This document shows positions 1 through 5,937 of a stretch of DNA of 9,083 bases, piece by piece. This DNA comes from Phycisphaerae bacterium. GTDB taxonomy: Bacteria; Planctomycetota; Phycisphaerae; UBA1845; Fen-1342. The notes beneath the pieces were generated by a model. The model did no database searches. It was not told the origin of the DNA and worked only from the letters and a program-made list of their open reading frames with translations. The stretch spans positions 1 to 9,083 of the forward strand of contig JALSRY010000579.1 in the NCBI GenBank assembly GCA_026984555.1, written 5' to 3'. The position numbers and the translations under genes were made by a program. The number at the start of each line of letters is the position of its first letter. Position 1 is the stretch's first letter.

Positions 1-389
1 AGCCCGTTGATCACCGGCACGGTGGCGTGCTTGCCGAGATCCTCGACGATATCGTGCCCGAACACGCGGGCCATGATGATGTCGGCGAAACGCGATAGCA
101 CCAACGCGATGTCTTCGGTGGTTTCACGCTGGCCGAGCTTGATATCCGACGGGGCGAGGTAGATCGCATGGCCCCCGAGCCGCGTCATGCCCGTCTCGAA
201 CGACACCCGCGTGCGCAACGACGGCTTCTGGAAAATCATCGCGAGCGTCTTGTTGCGCAGCGGTGCCTCGCGCTCGACGGCGGCGCGGTCGGCCTTGAGC
301 TCGATCGCGAGGTCGATGACCGCTTGAATCTCCTCGCCGGACAAGTCACGCATGGACAGCAGGTTGCGACCAGTGAGCCGATTCGCCAT
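1..389 (-). CDS. argF: Ornithine carbamoyltransferase, N-terminal part (cut by window edge)
   Basis: Ornithine carbamoyltransferase joins carbamoyl phosphate and ornithine to give citrulline in cytoplasmic arginine synthesis. The 129 visible codons begin MANRLTGRNLLSMRDLSGEE and hold the carbamoyl-phosphate-binding segment FQKPSLRTRVSFE at about residues 53-65, which matches the family's S-x-R-T-R motif (SLRTR is a common variant). This is followed by a GMTRLGGHAIYL stretch and the segment around LGQRETTEDIALVLSRFAD, both typical of ornithine rather than aspartate carbamoyltransferases. The reading ends at VPVINGL, just before the expected HPCQ motif, so about 180 residues lie outside the window. 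The ATG at 389 is supported by a GGAGG at 399-403 with a 9-nt spacer. It lies 184 bp downstream of the TPR lipoprotein gene on the same strand and has its own candidate promoter, so it is probably not part of that unit. I am confident in the family; the only close alternative is N-acetyl- or succinyl-ornithine carbamoyltransferase, which the missing half would settle. Confidence 0.93.
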   Translation of the reverse strand, partial: MANRLTGRNLLSMRDLSGEEIQAVIDLAIELKADRAAVEREAPLRNKTLAMIFQKPSLRTRVSFETGMTRLGGHAIYLAPSDIKLGQRETTEDIALVLSRFADIIMARVFGHDIVEDLGKHATVPVING

Positions 390-434
390 CGGTGTGTGCC
401 TCCGCTTGTGGGCATTCGAGGAAAACCGCGCGGC

Positions 435-462
435 AGTATAGCGGTTGGCTCGCGGAGGTCGA
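435..462 (-). promoter_or_regulatory. Candidate sigma-70-type promoter for argF
   Basis: Read on the minus strand, TCGACC (457-462) sits 16 bp upstream of TATACT (435-440). TATACT matches the -10 consensus at 5 of 6 positions and TCGACC matches -35 TTGACA at 4 of 6. The predicted transcript would start near 428 and give a leader of about 40 nt that contains the GGAGG of argF. Seen by eye only; no score was computed. Confidence 0.45.
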
Positions 463-513
463 GAGGGTGTTGCCCCGTTGCGGTCGTCTTGCCGCCGTGA
501 TTCCAGGCAGGCA

Positions 514-531
514 GCCCCCCGCCTCGGGGGC
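514..531 (-). other. GC hairpin downstream of the TPR lipoprotein gene
   Basis: GCCCCC (514-519) and GGGGGC (526-531) form a perfect 6-bp stem with a 6-nt loop, about 43 bp past the stop of the TPR lipoprotein gene and upstream of the argF promoter. The position would suit a transcription end, but no U-tract follows on the minus strand, so it is not a canonical intrinsic terminator. The rest of the 390-573 gap holds nothing else I can name apart from the argF promoter and ribosome binding site. Confidence 0.3.
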
Positions 532-573
532 GAAGGGCGGAGGAGCGTTTCTTGTCGCCGGCGGTCTGGAGGG

Positions 574-1797
574 CTACTTGGCCAGCGTGCTGTGGGTGGT
601 GCGCGCCATCGCGGTCGCGACGTAGTCGCTCAGCTCGCACCACCGCTCGTCGGCGTCGGCGGTGCGGTGTTCGATCGCATCGAGCGCCTGAAGAACCAGG
701 GCGGCGAGCGTGTCAGTGTCGAACGACGCACCCGGCTCGACGAGCGCTGGTTCGCAACCTCGCTCGAAAAGCCGTTCGATCGCCGTCAGCTCGGTGTCGG
801 TGACGTGGCTCGTGGAGGCGGATCGGCGTGTCGCGTGCGCCCCGGGCTGCTTCGTGGTCGCCTTGGGGTGTCGTGCGTGCGTGGATGAGGCGACCCGGGA
901 ACGGCTGGTTCCCTTCGTGTTGTGGCTGGGGTTGTGCGTCACCCTGGCGGTTTTCGTGGCGGTCTTGGCGGACTTTGACGCCGTCGCGGTGGTCTGGGAT
1001 GCGGTCGCGTTGGCTGCGGGGGGGCCGTCGGCCGCGCCGGCGGCGACGGTCGGCGCCGGGGTCGCGGGGTGGACCTTGGCGAATCTGGCCGCCTGGAGCG
1101 CTTCGGCCTCGGCCGCGAGCCGGCCGACTTCGTGCAACTGTCGGCGGGCGGCGTCGAAGTCGGGGCGAACCGCGAGAGCGGCCTCGAGGTACTGGGCGGC
1201 TTCCTTGTACCGTTTGCCCTCGGTGAGCATCAGGCCCATGTTGTAACAGGCGTCGGCGCGGTTGCCGACCTTGAGCAGCTCCTGGTAGGCCGCGTCGTAG
1301 TGTCCCAGCTCGGCCAGCACGATCGCATGGTTCATGCGTGCGCGGGCGAAATCCGGGTCCAGCTCGAGCGCGTGCTTGAGAACCTCGTCGGCCTGGTCGT
1401 ATTTCTTTTCCAGGTAGAGACTGAAGCCGAGGTTGTTGTACAGATACGCCTCGTCCGAGCGCAACGCGATCGCCTGGCGGAACTGCTCGGATGCTTGTTC
1501 GTGACGCCCCAGCTTGTTCAGCGTGATGCCGAGCCGGTTGTGCGCCCCCACGAAATCGGGCTTGAGCCGCAGGGCTTTGCGATACTGGATCACCGCGCGT
1601 TCGTAGTTGCCGCTGCGTTCGAGCAGGTGGCCGTGCGCGAAGAATGTCATCGCGGTGACCTTCGGCGTATCGTTGAGCGGTTCGTCGGGCAGGTTTCCGA
1701 GAGTGGTCCGGGTGGGCTCGGTTTGCGTACACCCGGCGCCCAGGCCGGCCAGCAACAGCCCGATCAACAACCCACGGTATTTCGGCAAGCGATTCAC
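574..1797 (-). CDS. TPR-repeat lipoprotein with basic low-complexity linker and separate C-terminal segment
   Basis: This 407-aa protein starts with a lipoprotein signal: hydrophobic residues 9-20, then lipobox LGAGC with C23 as the lipidation site. About five consecutive TPR units follow, roughly 47-80, 81-114, 115-148, 149-181 and 182-214, with the expected small-residue/Tyr pattern and the inter-repeat LKPD, LDPD and VRPD endings. Residues about 235-330 are an Ala/Thr/Ser/Lys/His-rich, basic, presumably disordered linker. Residues about 332-407 look like a separate helical segment containing two cysteines. The start is a GTG at 1797 with AGGAG 7 nt upstream; no ATG fits better. It lies 83 bp downstream of the OmpA-like lipoprotein gene and is probably co-transcribed with it. 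TPR lipoproteins act as envelope assembly scaffolds (TadD, PilF/PilW and BamD are examples of the style). TadD-like is my favoured analogy because of the neighbour, but the long C-terminal extension is not part of standard TadD and no other tad genes are visible. Confidence 0.85.
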   Translation of the reverse strand: MNRLPKYRGLLIGLLLAGLGAGCTQTEPTRTTLGNLPDEPLNDTPKVTAMTFFAHGHLLERSGNYERAVIQYRKALRLKPDFVGAHNRLGITLNKLGRHEQASEQFRQAIALRSDEAYLYNNLGFSLYLEKKYDQADEVLKHALELDPDFARARMNHAIVLAELGHYDAAYQELLKVGNRADACYNMGLMLTEGKRYKEAAQYLEAALAVRPDFDAARRQLHEVGRLAAEAEALQAARFAKVHPATPAPTVAAGAADGPPAANATASQTTATASKSAKTATKTARVTHNPSHNTKGTSRSRVASSTHARHPKATTKQPGAHATRRSASTSHVTDTELTAIERLFERGCEPALVEPGASFDTDTLAALVLQALDAIEHRTADADERWCELSDYVATAMARTTHSTLAK

Positions 1798-1844
1798 AAT
1801 CCAACTCCTGCGCTAAGGAAAACCACGCGGTGAGGCGCGGCGGG

Positions 1845-1871
1845 CCCCGTTCGGCCTGGTGTGGCCGGGGG
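1845..1871 (-). other. Candidate hairpin between the two lipoprotein genes
   Basis: CGGCC (1852-1856) pairs with GGCCG (1863-1867) around a 6-nt loop. CCCC (1845-1848) pairs with GGGG (1868-1871) beyond a 3-nt bulge. It lies just past the stop of the OmpA-like lipoprotein gene and before the AGGAG of the TPR lipoprotein gene. It could adjust relative expression of the two genes. The region is so GC-rich that a chance stem is quite possible. Confidence 0.25.
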
Positions 1872-1880
1872 CGCGCTGCG

Positions 1881-2405
1881 CTACTTCGCGGCGCCGGTGC
1901 CGGACTTGCCCGTGCCGGTGCCGGTTGCGCCGCTGCTCTTTTTCCTGGGGTTGTAGACGCCTTCGTTGGCCCTGATGAGGACGGCTTCCGTCGCCGCCAT
2001 TCCTTCGCCGCCGGCCATGTCGGTCTTGACCACGTGCTGCGTGGTGTCGATGCCGGCCTGCGCGAGATAATCGACGATCGCTTGCACGCGGGCGTGGACC
2101 AGTGCCTCGTCTGGTTCATCGCTGCTGTAGCGTACCTCCCCGCCATAGGCTTCCATCAGCGATGCCAATCGGCTGAGTCGCTGGGTGCCGAGGTCGTTGA
2201 GAACGGCGCGGTGCGGGAGGAAGTGCTGATCGCTGACGACCATGTCCGCCAGCAGGGCGTTGTCGGTCATGTAAGTGAACGTGCCTTGCAGATCGCTGGT
2301 TTCGGCGGCGTGCCCGTGAGGGGGAGCGTTGAGCCGCTTGTCGGGCGTATTGCAGCCCGTCAGCAGGGCGAGCACACCGGCGACGAGAAACGTCGTTCGC
2401 AGCAT
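1881..2405 (-). CDS. Small OmpA-like lipoprotein
   Basis: This 174-aa protein has a lipoprotein signal (LLTGC, lipidated C18). It then has a core at about residues 58-150 with the layout of an OmpA/MotB-like peptidoglycan-binding domain: FLPHRAVLNDLG, a helix RLSRLASLMEAYGG, a short beta strand, then ARVQAIVDYLAQAGID (the usual R-x3-V-x2-YL-x2-GI helix), and a final strand with GGEGMAATEA. The usual Gly-His-Thr-Asp loop is replaced by a region around SSDEPDE, so ligand binding may differ from classic OmpA. Residues about 157-174 are a Gly/Thr/Ser/Ala tail. The ATG at 2405 has AGGAGG 7 nt upstream, a strong site. It is the first gene of a two-gene unit with the TPR lipoprotein, as expected for partners in one envelope complex. 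My recollection is that similar pairs occur near Tad pilus genes in planctomycetes; this is unverified. CpaD-like or free-standing envelope lipoprotein are alternatives. Confidence 0.82.
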   Translation of the reverse strand: MLRTTFLVAGVLALLTGCNTPDKRLNAPPHGHAAETSDLQGTFTYMTDNALLADMVVSDQHFLPHRAVLNDLGTQRLSRLASLMEAYGGEVRYSSDEPDEALVHARVQAIVDYLAQAGIDTTQHVVKTDMAGGEGMAATEAVLIRANEGVYNPRKKSSGATGTGTGKSGTGAAK

Positions 2406-2423
2406 GATGGGGCCTCCTGGGGC

Positions 2424-2462
2424 GGGTCTGCTCGCAAGGCGTTGCTGTCGCCGAGCAAACCC
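2424..2462 (-). promoter_or_regulatory. Leader hairpin upstream of the lipoprotein unit
   Basis: On the minus strand, GGGTTTGCTCG (2452-2462) is followed by a 17-nt loop and CGAGCAGACCC (2424-2434). The arms pair over 11 bp as RNA with a single G-U wobble; on the plus strand the same position is a C-A mismatch, so the fold fits a minus-strand transcript better. The hairpin ends 7 nt before the AGGAGG of the OmpA-like lipoprotein gene, so it would sit in the mRNA leader next to the ribosome binding site. It could be a translation or mRNA-stability control element, or a DNA operator. Confidence 0.45.
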
Positions 2463-2541
2463 GCAGACGGTTTCTCATAAAATCGGCACGGGTGCGGGGG
2501 TACCTGAACAGGATACGGATGATTCCGGGGGTCGATGGTCG

Positions 2542-2547
2542 TAGAAT
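2542..2547 (+). promoter_or_regulatory. Candidate -10 element for the AsmA-like gene, implying a leaderless mRNA
   Basis: TAGAAT resembles the -10 consensus TATAAT (5 of 6) and lies 7 nt before the ATG at 2555, which has no Shine-Dalgarno. If used, transcription would begin at or next to the A of that ATG. No convincing -35 box is present 16-18 bp upstream, so this is weak evidence. Confidence 0.25.
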
Positions 2548-2554
2548 CCGCGTC

Positions 2555-4081
2555 ATGCCGCGTCGTCGCTGGATACTGCTGGGTTTTGTGACCGCCGTCA
2601 CGCTGGGTGGCATGGGCGTGACGGGGGGGATGGCGTGGTATTTGCGCAGCGCACACTATCGGACGAAGTGCGCCGCGGCCCTGAGCGATGCGCTCGGCCT
2701 GCCGTGCAGCATCGGACGCGTCGTGCCCCGGACGCGCTGGGCTCGTGAATTCCGCGATATCGTGGTTTGGTTGCCCAACCGCCGCGGTCGGGCGCTGAGC
2801 TGTCGTTCGGCGGTGGTCACGACCGAGCCCACCGCGGCCGACCGCGAGGCGTACACGATCCGGCTGGTTGGTGGGACGTGCGAGATTTCCACGCGCACGT
2901 GGTTGCGTGAGGACTACCGGGGGGTGTTCGAGTCCGGTCTGCGCCCGGGTTTTGCGCCGGGTGGCCCGCGGCGGGTGGTGTTTTCCGAGATGAACGTCGC
3001 GTTTGTCCGGGACCGGTTTCGGCTGGAGCTTGCTGATGCCGCCGGCAGCGTCGATTTTGTCGATGCCCAGCACGGCGAAGCCCGGATTCTTTGCCAGCGC
3101 TTCAACGGCGAGCCGATGGATCATCCCGTGTTGTTCACGGCGCGTTTCTCGCCGCACGACGCCGGGATTCGGATCGACCGGTTCGAGGCGACGCTGCCCG
3201 AGATGCCGGTCGCGGTGACGCGGCTCGAAGCGCTCACGGGGGCGGCGTTACGCCACGGCCGGTTTGCCGGGCGATTCGAATACGGCGAAACCGATACGGC
3301 GCGTACACTCGTTATTCGGGGGAAATGCGCCGGCCTCGATCTCGCCGAATGCACCACCGGCCTGGTGGTGCCGCCGTGGCGTGGATCGTGCCCGGAAATC
3401 AGGTTGGATGAGCTGCGAATCGTCAACGGCCGGCCCGAGCGGCTGCGGTTTGGGGGCGTGCTCCGCGATGTACACCTGTCCGATGTACTCGCGGGTTGGG
3501 GCATCAGCGGTGGTGGCGGGCGACTCGCCCTCGATGTCGGTGTGGCGGACCTCACCCCCGGCGGCGTGGCCCGGTTCGTCGCATCCGGCGAGTTGCGGAG
3601 CGTCGCGCTCGACGCGCTGACCCGAAGCCTCGGCTGGGGGTTGATGACCGGCACACTCAACGCGACGATCAGTGACCTGACCATCGAGGACGACCACGTT
3701 CGATCGGGCGATCTCGAACTGCGCGTCGCCGATGCCGACAATCCGCCCAACTGGATCGAGGGGCGTTTGCTGCGCGAGCTGGCCCGGCGATTGCTCAAGC
3801 TCGACCTGCCCGCGTTCCTGCCGGCGCGGATCGAGTTCTCACGTTTCGGCGTACGGTTGGAACTGCGCGACGAAGTGTTGTACGTCTTCGGGACGCACGG
3901 CGAGCGTGACCGGACGATTCTGACGGTGCGGCTTTTCGGCGGCGATTTCGCCCTGATTCATGAACCCCGTCGTAGTTTCGATCTGCGGCCGTGGTTCGAC
4001 GCGCTGCGTGCTCGGCTGCGAGCGCGGGCGCGCGAGCTTTTCGACCGCCGCGGCCGCAAGCCACGCGCGCCACCTGGGTGA
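2555..4081 (+). CDS. Membrane-anchored AsmA-like envelope protein, function unknown
   Basis: From the ATG at 2555 this is a 508-aa protein. It begins MPRRRWILLGF and has one N-terminal transmembrane anchor at about residues 6-28 (positive residues first, so N-in), and the rest is predicted to be periplasmic. The N-terminal region after the anchor and the C-terminal half resemble AsmA/YdbH-like proteins: alternating beta strands, an IGRVVPR-type start of a beta-rich domain, repeated Gly-rich strands at about 310-410, then a conserved-looking block around PNWIEGRLLRELARR and LPARIEFSRFGVRLEL. It ends in a basic tail. AsmA-like proteins are implicated in lipid or envelope homeostasis; the resemblance here is by pattern only. 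Other in-frame starts are a GTG at 2492 (13 codons before an ATG at 2519) and that ATG at 2519, which has a weak AGGA 5 nt upstream. I prefer 2555 because it puts the basic residues directly before the anchor. It is divergent from the lipoprotein unit and shares an intergenic region of about 150 bp with it. Confidence 0.78.
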   Translation: MPRRRWILLGFVTAVTLGGMGVTGGMAWYLRSAHYRTKCAAALSDALGLPCSIGRVVPRTRWAREFRDIVVWLPNRRGRALSCRSAVVTTEPTAADREAYTIRLVGGTCEISTRTWLREDYRGVFESGLRPGFAPGGPRRVVFSEMNVAFVRDRFRLELADAAGSVDFVDAQHGEARILCQRFNGEPMDHPVLFTARFSPHDAGIRIDRFEATLPEMPVAVTRLEALTGAALRHGRFAGRFEYGETDTARTLVIRGKCAGLDLAECTTGLVVPPWRGSCPEIRLDELRIVNGRPERLRFGGVLRDVHLSDVLAGWGISGGGGRLALDVGVADLTPGGVARFVASGELRSVALDALTRSLGWGLMTGTLNATISDLTIEDDHVRSGDLELRVADADNPPNWIEGRLLRELARRLLKLDLPAFLPARIEFSRFGVRLELRDEVLYVFGTHGERDRTILTVRLFGGDFALIHEPRRSFDLRPWFDALRARLRARARELFDRRGRKPRAPPG

Positions 4082-4228
4082 CTCGCGGCCGCAGGCTTGC
4101 CTTTCAAGGGGGATGCACGAACCGGGCTCCCCGTAGTGTGCGCTGTCACTCCCTTTGCGACTGATGTACGCGTTTTTCTTCCTTGTGGGCTCAGCACCGT
4201 CGCGACGACCGCCACACCGCGAGAGCTA
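4082..4228. other. Intergenic stretch without a recognisable gene
   Basis: This stretch follows the stop of the AsmA-like gene and precedes the stop of the dockerin-type remnant on the opposite strand. A second copy of the GC palindrome GCGGCCGC (4085-4092) repeats one inside the end of the upstream gene (4050-4057). GCAAGCC (4056-4062) and GGCTTGC (4094-4100) form a 7-bp inverted repeat across the stop codon. No U-tract follows, so I do not call a terminator. Nothing else is visible. Confidence 0.4.
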
Positions 4229-4437
4229 TCAGGGACAAGGCGTTCCGTAATGCGCGAGGAACGATTCGAGGTCCTGGAGATCGATATCGCCATCGCCGCT
4301 GAAATCTCCGGGACACGCGGGCCCGGTCGAGTAGGCCAGGACGTCGGGGTGAAATCGTCGTACATCGCCTGGTTGCTGTTGCCGGTGGGCGTGTGCCCTT
4401 CCTCGGAGAGGATGGCGTTGGTGGTGTCGACCCGGTC
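4229..4437 (-). pseudogene. Frameshifted C-terminal remnant of a secreted protein with a dockerin-type EF-hand tail
   Basis: On the minus strand, the frame opening just after a TGA at 4438-4440 reads DRVDTTNAILSEEG, then GHTPTGNSNQAMYDDFTP, and then turns into nonsense. The frame one base over continues DVLAYSTGPACPGDF, then SGDGDIDLQDLESFLAHYG, and TPCP before a TGA at 4229-4231. Adding one base to the run of four G at 4346-4349 (plus strand) joins the two into one continuous sequence. The tail has a full EF-hand loop D-F-S-G-D-G-D-I-D-L-Q-D with calcium ligands at loop positions 1, 3, 5, 9 and 12. It is flanked by cysteines, like the C-terminal dockerin-type domains of many planctomycete secreted proteins. 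There is no start codon with a ribosome site, the frame is closed upstream by TGA, and no secreted catalytic domain is recognisable before it. I infer a decayed gene end with at least two lesions; a sequencing error could explain the frameshift but not the missing N-terminus. Confidence 0.6.
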
Positions 4438-4661
4438 TCAGGAGCGCCGGCCTCGGCTGCCGCGATGCGCCCGTGGCCGGTGGTTCCACGGACGCAGATC
4501 TGATCGCGGCAGCCATTGCAACAAGTCGAAGGTACCATGCGACGAGGGCCCGAGGGAAGTTCAATTTGCGCAGAACGCCTAACCGTTTGCGTCGTTTTCG
4601 CTCGATTGTTCGGGATGTCGGCGTGTCCTCGGGTTTTGCGGCAAACGGGGAGGATCACGGT
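4438..4661. other. Intergenic stretch, possibly further decayed pseudogene sequence
   Basis: This stretch lies between the dockerin-type remnant and the stop of the GT-B glycosyltransferase. Frames on either strand give no recognisable protein; the longest are out-of-frame shadows. It may hold older, unrecognisable parts of the same dead gene. An 8-bp inverted repeat, CCGTTTGC (4583-4590) and GCAAACGG (4641-4648), has a 50-nt spacer and no U-tract, so it is not called as a terminator. Confidence 0.4.
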
Positions 4662-5837
4662 TCAGCGACTTGCCGCCCCGATATAGGCGGGGTCGTCGAT
4701 TCCGGAAGCGGGTGGCTCGCCGGCGGTGACGTTCGACCATAATCGCGCGTATTGCTCGATCAGGCGGCGGCGAGAGAACACCTTGTAGGCCTGCGCACGG
4801 GCGGTATCGGCTTGTCGCCGGCTTTGCGCGCGGTTCTCGATCGCGTCGAGCAACCGCCGGCAGATGTCACGGGGCTGGTCGGAAAGTGTGAGCCACGCGT
4901 TATGTCCGTGGCGGAGCAGCTCGGTGGTCAGCGGCGTCGCGGTGGCGACGATCGGGACCGCGGCGCCCATGGCCGCCGCCATTCCGGCGAGGGGCGCGCC
5001 GCCGGGCGGCAGATACAACGCGACGTCCGCCGCCGCCAGCAACGCATAGAGGTCAAACCGCATCCCCGGGCTGCGCAGTACGTGCTCTTGCCGGCAGGAC
5101 GCCACGAGCCGCCGTACGCGTTCGACCTCGCGTCCCCGTCCGGGCACGATCAGCCGCGCGCGCGGAATCACCTGGGCCAGCAAGAGCGCTCCCCACGCGG
5201 CGGTGAACGTGGCGGTTTCGGGCAGCGCCGGCGGCAACGCGAGGAGCACGACATCCGTAGTGGCGAGGCGCAACGTCTTGCGAACGCGCTCCGAACGGGC
5301 GGCGTTGATGCGGGCGAAATCCACACAGTCGCGAATCAGCACGCAGTCCGCGGAACGCGCGCCGGTGGCGACGGCTTGTTGCCGGGCGGCGTCGGTCGGA
5401 CACACGAAACACAGTCGGCCGTCGCGCCACGCCGAGCCTATCGCGCTGGCGAGCCGTCCGAGCGCCGCGGGCAGTTCGATATCCACGATCACCTGGCAGC
5501 GCGCCCGCCCCAGGCCGGCCGCGACCCATCGCAGGGCCGTCAGCGACCAGACGTGCAGGACGCCCGTGCCGATCTCCGCGAGCAGGCTGTCACGCGCACG
5601 TTGTCCCAGCCACGTCGCGCCGAACGGCGCGTGGATCGTCCTGTCCGGCTCGATGCGTTCTTGTTCGGTGAGTGGCGGCGATTGGTGGCTGGTGGTTGCC
5701 CACGCGGGCGCCGGTCCCCACTGGATGATCCGGTGCCGCGGTTGGGGCTGGTCGCACAGCGCACGGAGCACCTCGCCGCGCAACGCCGGCGTGTCCGGTC
5801 CGATGAGGTGCGTGATGGTCGGCGGCGTTTCCAGCAT
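4662..5837 (-). CDS. GT-B (GT4-like) glycosyltransferase lacking the EX7E glutamates
   Basis: This 391-aa protein has the two-domain layout of GT-B glycosyltransferases. There is a variable N-terminal acceptor half (about 1-185, with the GTGVLHVWS stretch near 90-98). The C-terminal donor half (about 186-370) contains the linker strand TDVVLLALPPALPE, the Gly-rich VPGRGREVERV segment (231-241), the late strand DVALYLPPGG (271-280) and GAAVPIVATATPLTTELLRHG (291-311). The last part aligns with the family's sugar-nucleotide site, where an E-x7-E pair is expected at about 280 and 288; here the positions are Gly and Ala with the spacing kept. The C-terminal helix ends KVFSRRRLIEQYARLWSNV, as in GT4 proteins. 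It is soluble or peripheral, with no membrane segment. It is 100 bp downstream of the GT39/TPR gene on the same strand and probably acts on the same glycan. The ATG at 5837 has no clear Shine-Dalgarno. The family call is firm at the fold level; catalytic activity is uncertain, and an accessory or pseudo-enzyme role is possible. Confidence 0.82.
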   Translation of the reverse strand: MLETPPTITHLIGPDTPALRGEVLRALCDQPQPRHRIIQWGPAPAWATTSHQSPPLTEQERIEPDRTIHAPFGATWLGQRARDSLLAEIGTGVLHVWSLTALRWVAAGLGRARCQVIVDIELPAALGRLASAIGSAWRDGRLCFVCPTDAARQQAVATGARSADCVLIRDCVDFARINAARSERVRKTLRLATTDVVLLALPPALPETATFTAAWGALLLAQVIPRARLIVPGRGREVERVRRLVASCRQEHVLRSPGMRFDLYALLAAADVALYLPPGGAPLAGMAAAMGAAVPIVATATPLTTELLRHGHNAWLTLSDQPRDICRRLLDAIENRAQSRRQADTARAQAYKVFSRRRLIEQYARLWSNVTAGEPPASGIDDPAYIGAASR

Positions 5838-5880
5838 GGCGGGTCATTGTGGTCGCTGGGCCGGCGGCTGTCGAATGGGG

Positions 5881-5899
5881 CCGACAAACGAGGTGTCGG
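5881..5899 (-). other. Small hairpin between the two glycosyltransferase genes
   Basis: CCGACA (5881-5886) and TGTCGG (5894-5899) are perfect inverted 6-bp arms around a 7-nt loop. They lie about 40 bp past the stop of the GT39/TPR gene within the 100-bp gap before the GT-B gene. No U-tract follows on the minus strand, so it could be an mRNA-stability hairpin or chance. Confidence 0.25.
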
Positions 5900-5937
5900 A
5901 CCCGCCGCGCGGTACCGGCTCGGGTCGCGGCGTGGGC

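Noticed and set aside
1881..1940. GCCGGT-like short repeats at the end of the OmpA-like lipoprotein gene
   Set aside because: They encode a Gly/Thr/Ala low-complexity tail and need no other explanation.
713..2146. Minus-strand open frame of 477 aa overlapping both lipoprotein genes
   Set aside because: It is out of frame with two lipoproteins that have lipoboxes, TPRs and good ribosome sites. Its product is Arg/Pro-rich and matches nothing recognisable.
4049..4101. Paired GCGGCCGC palindromes and a 7-bp inverted repeat around the stop of the AsmA-like gene as a terminator
   Set aside because: Such palindromes are frequent in GC-rich DNA, and no U-tract follows. The left copy is inside the coding sequence.
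4097..4582. Plus-strand open frame of 161 aa in the intergenic region
   Set aside because: It runs antisense to the dockerin-type remnant, has no ribosome site and shows no domain or plausible composition.
4583..4648. 8-bp inverted repeat CCGTTTGC/GCAAACGG after the GT-B gene as a terminator
   Set aside because: The 50-nt spacer is long, there is no U-tract, and an 8-bp match over this distance could be chance.
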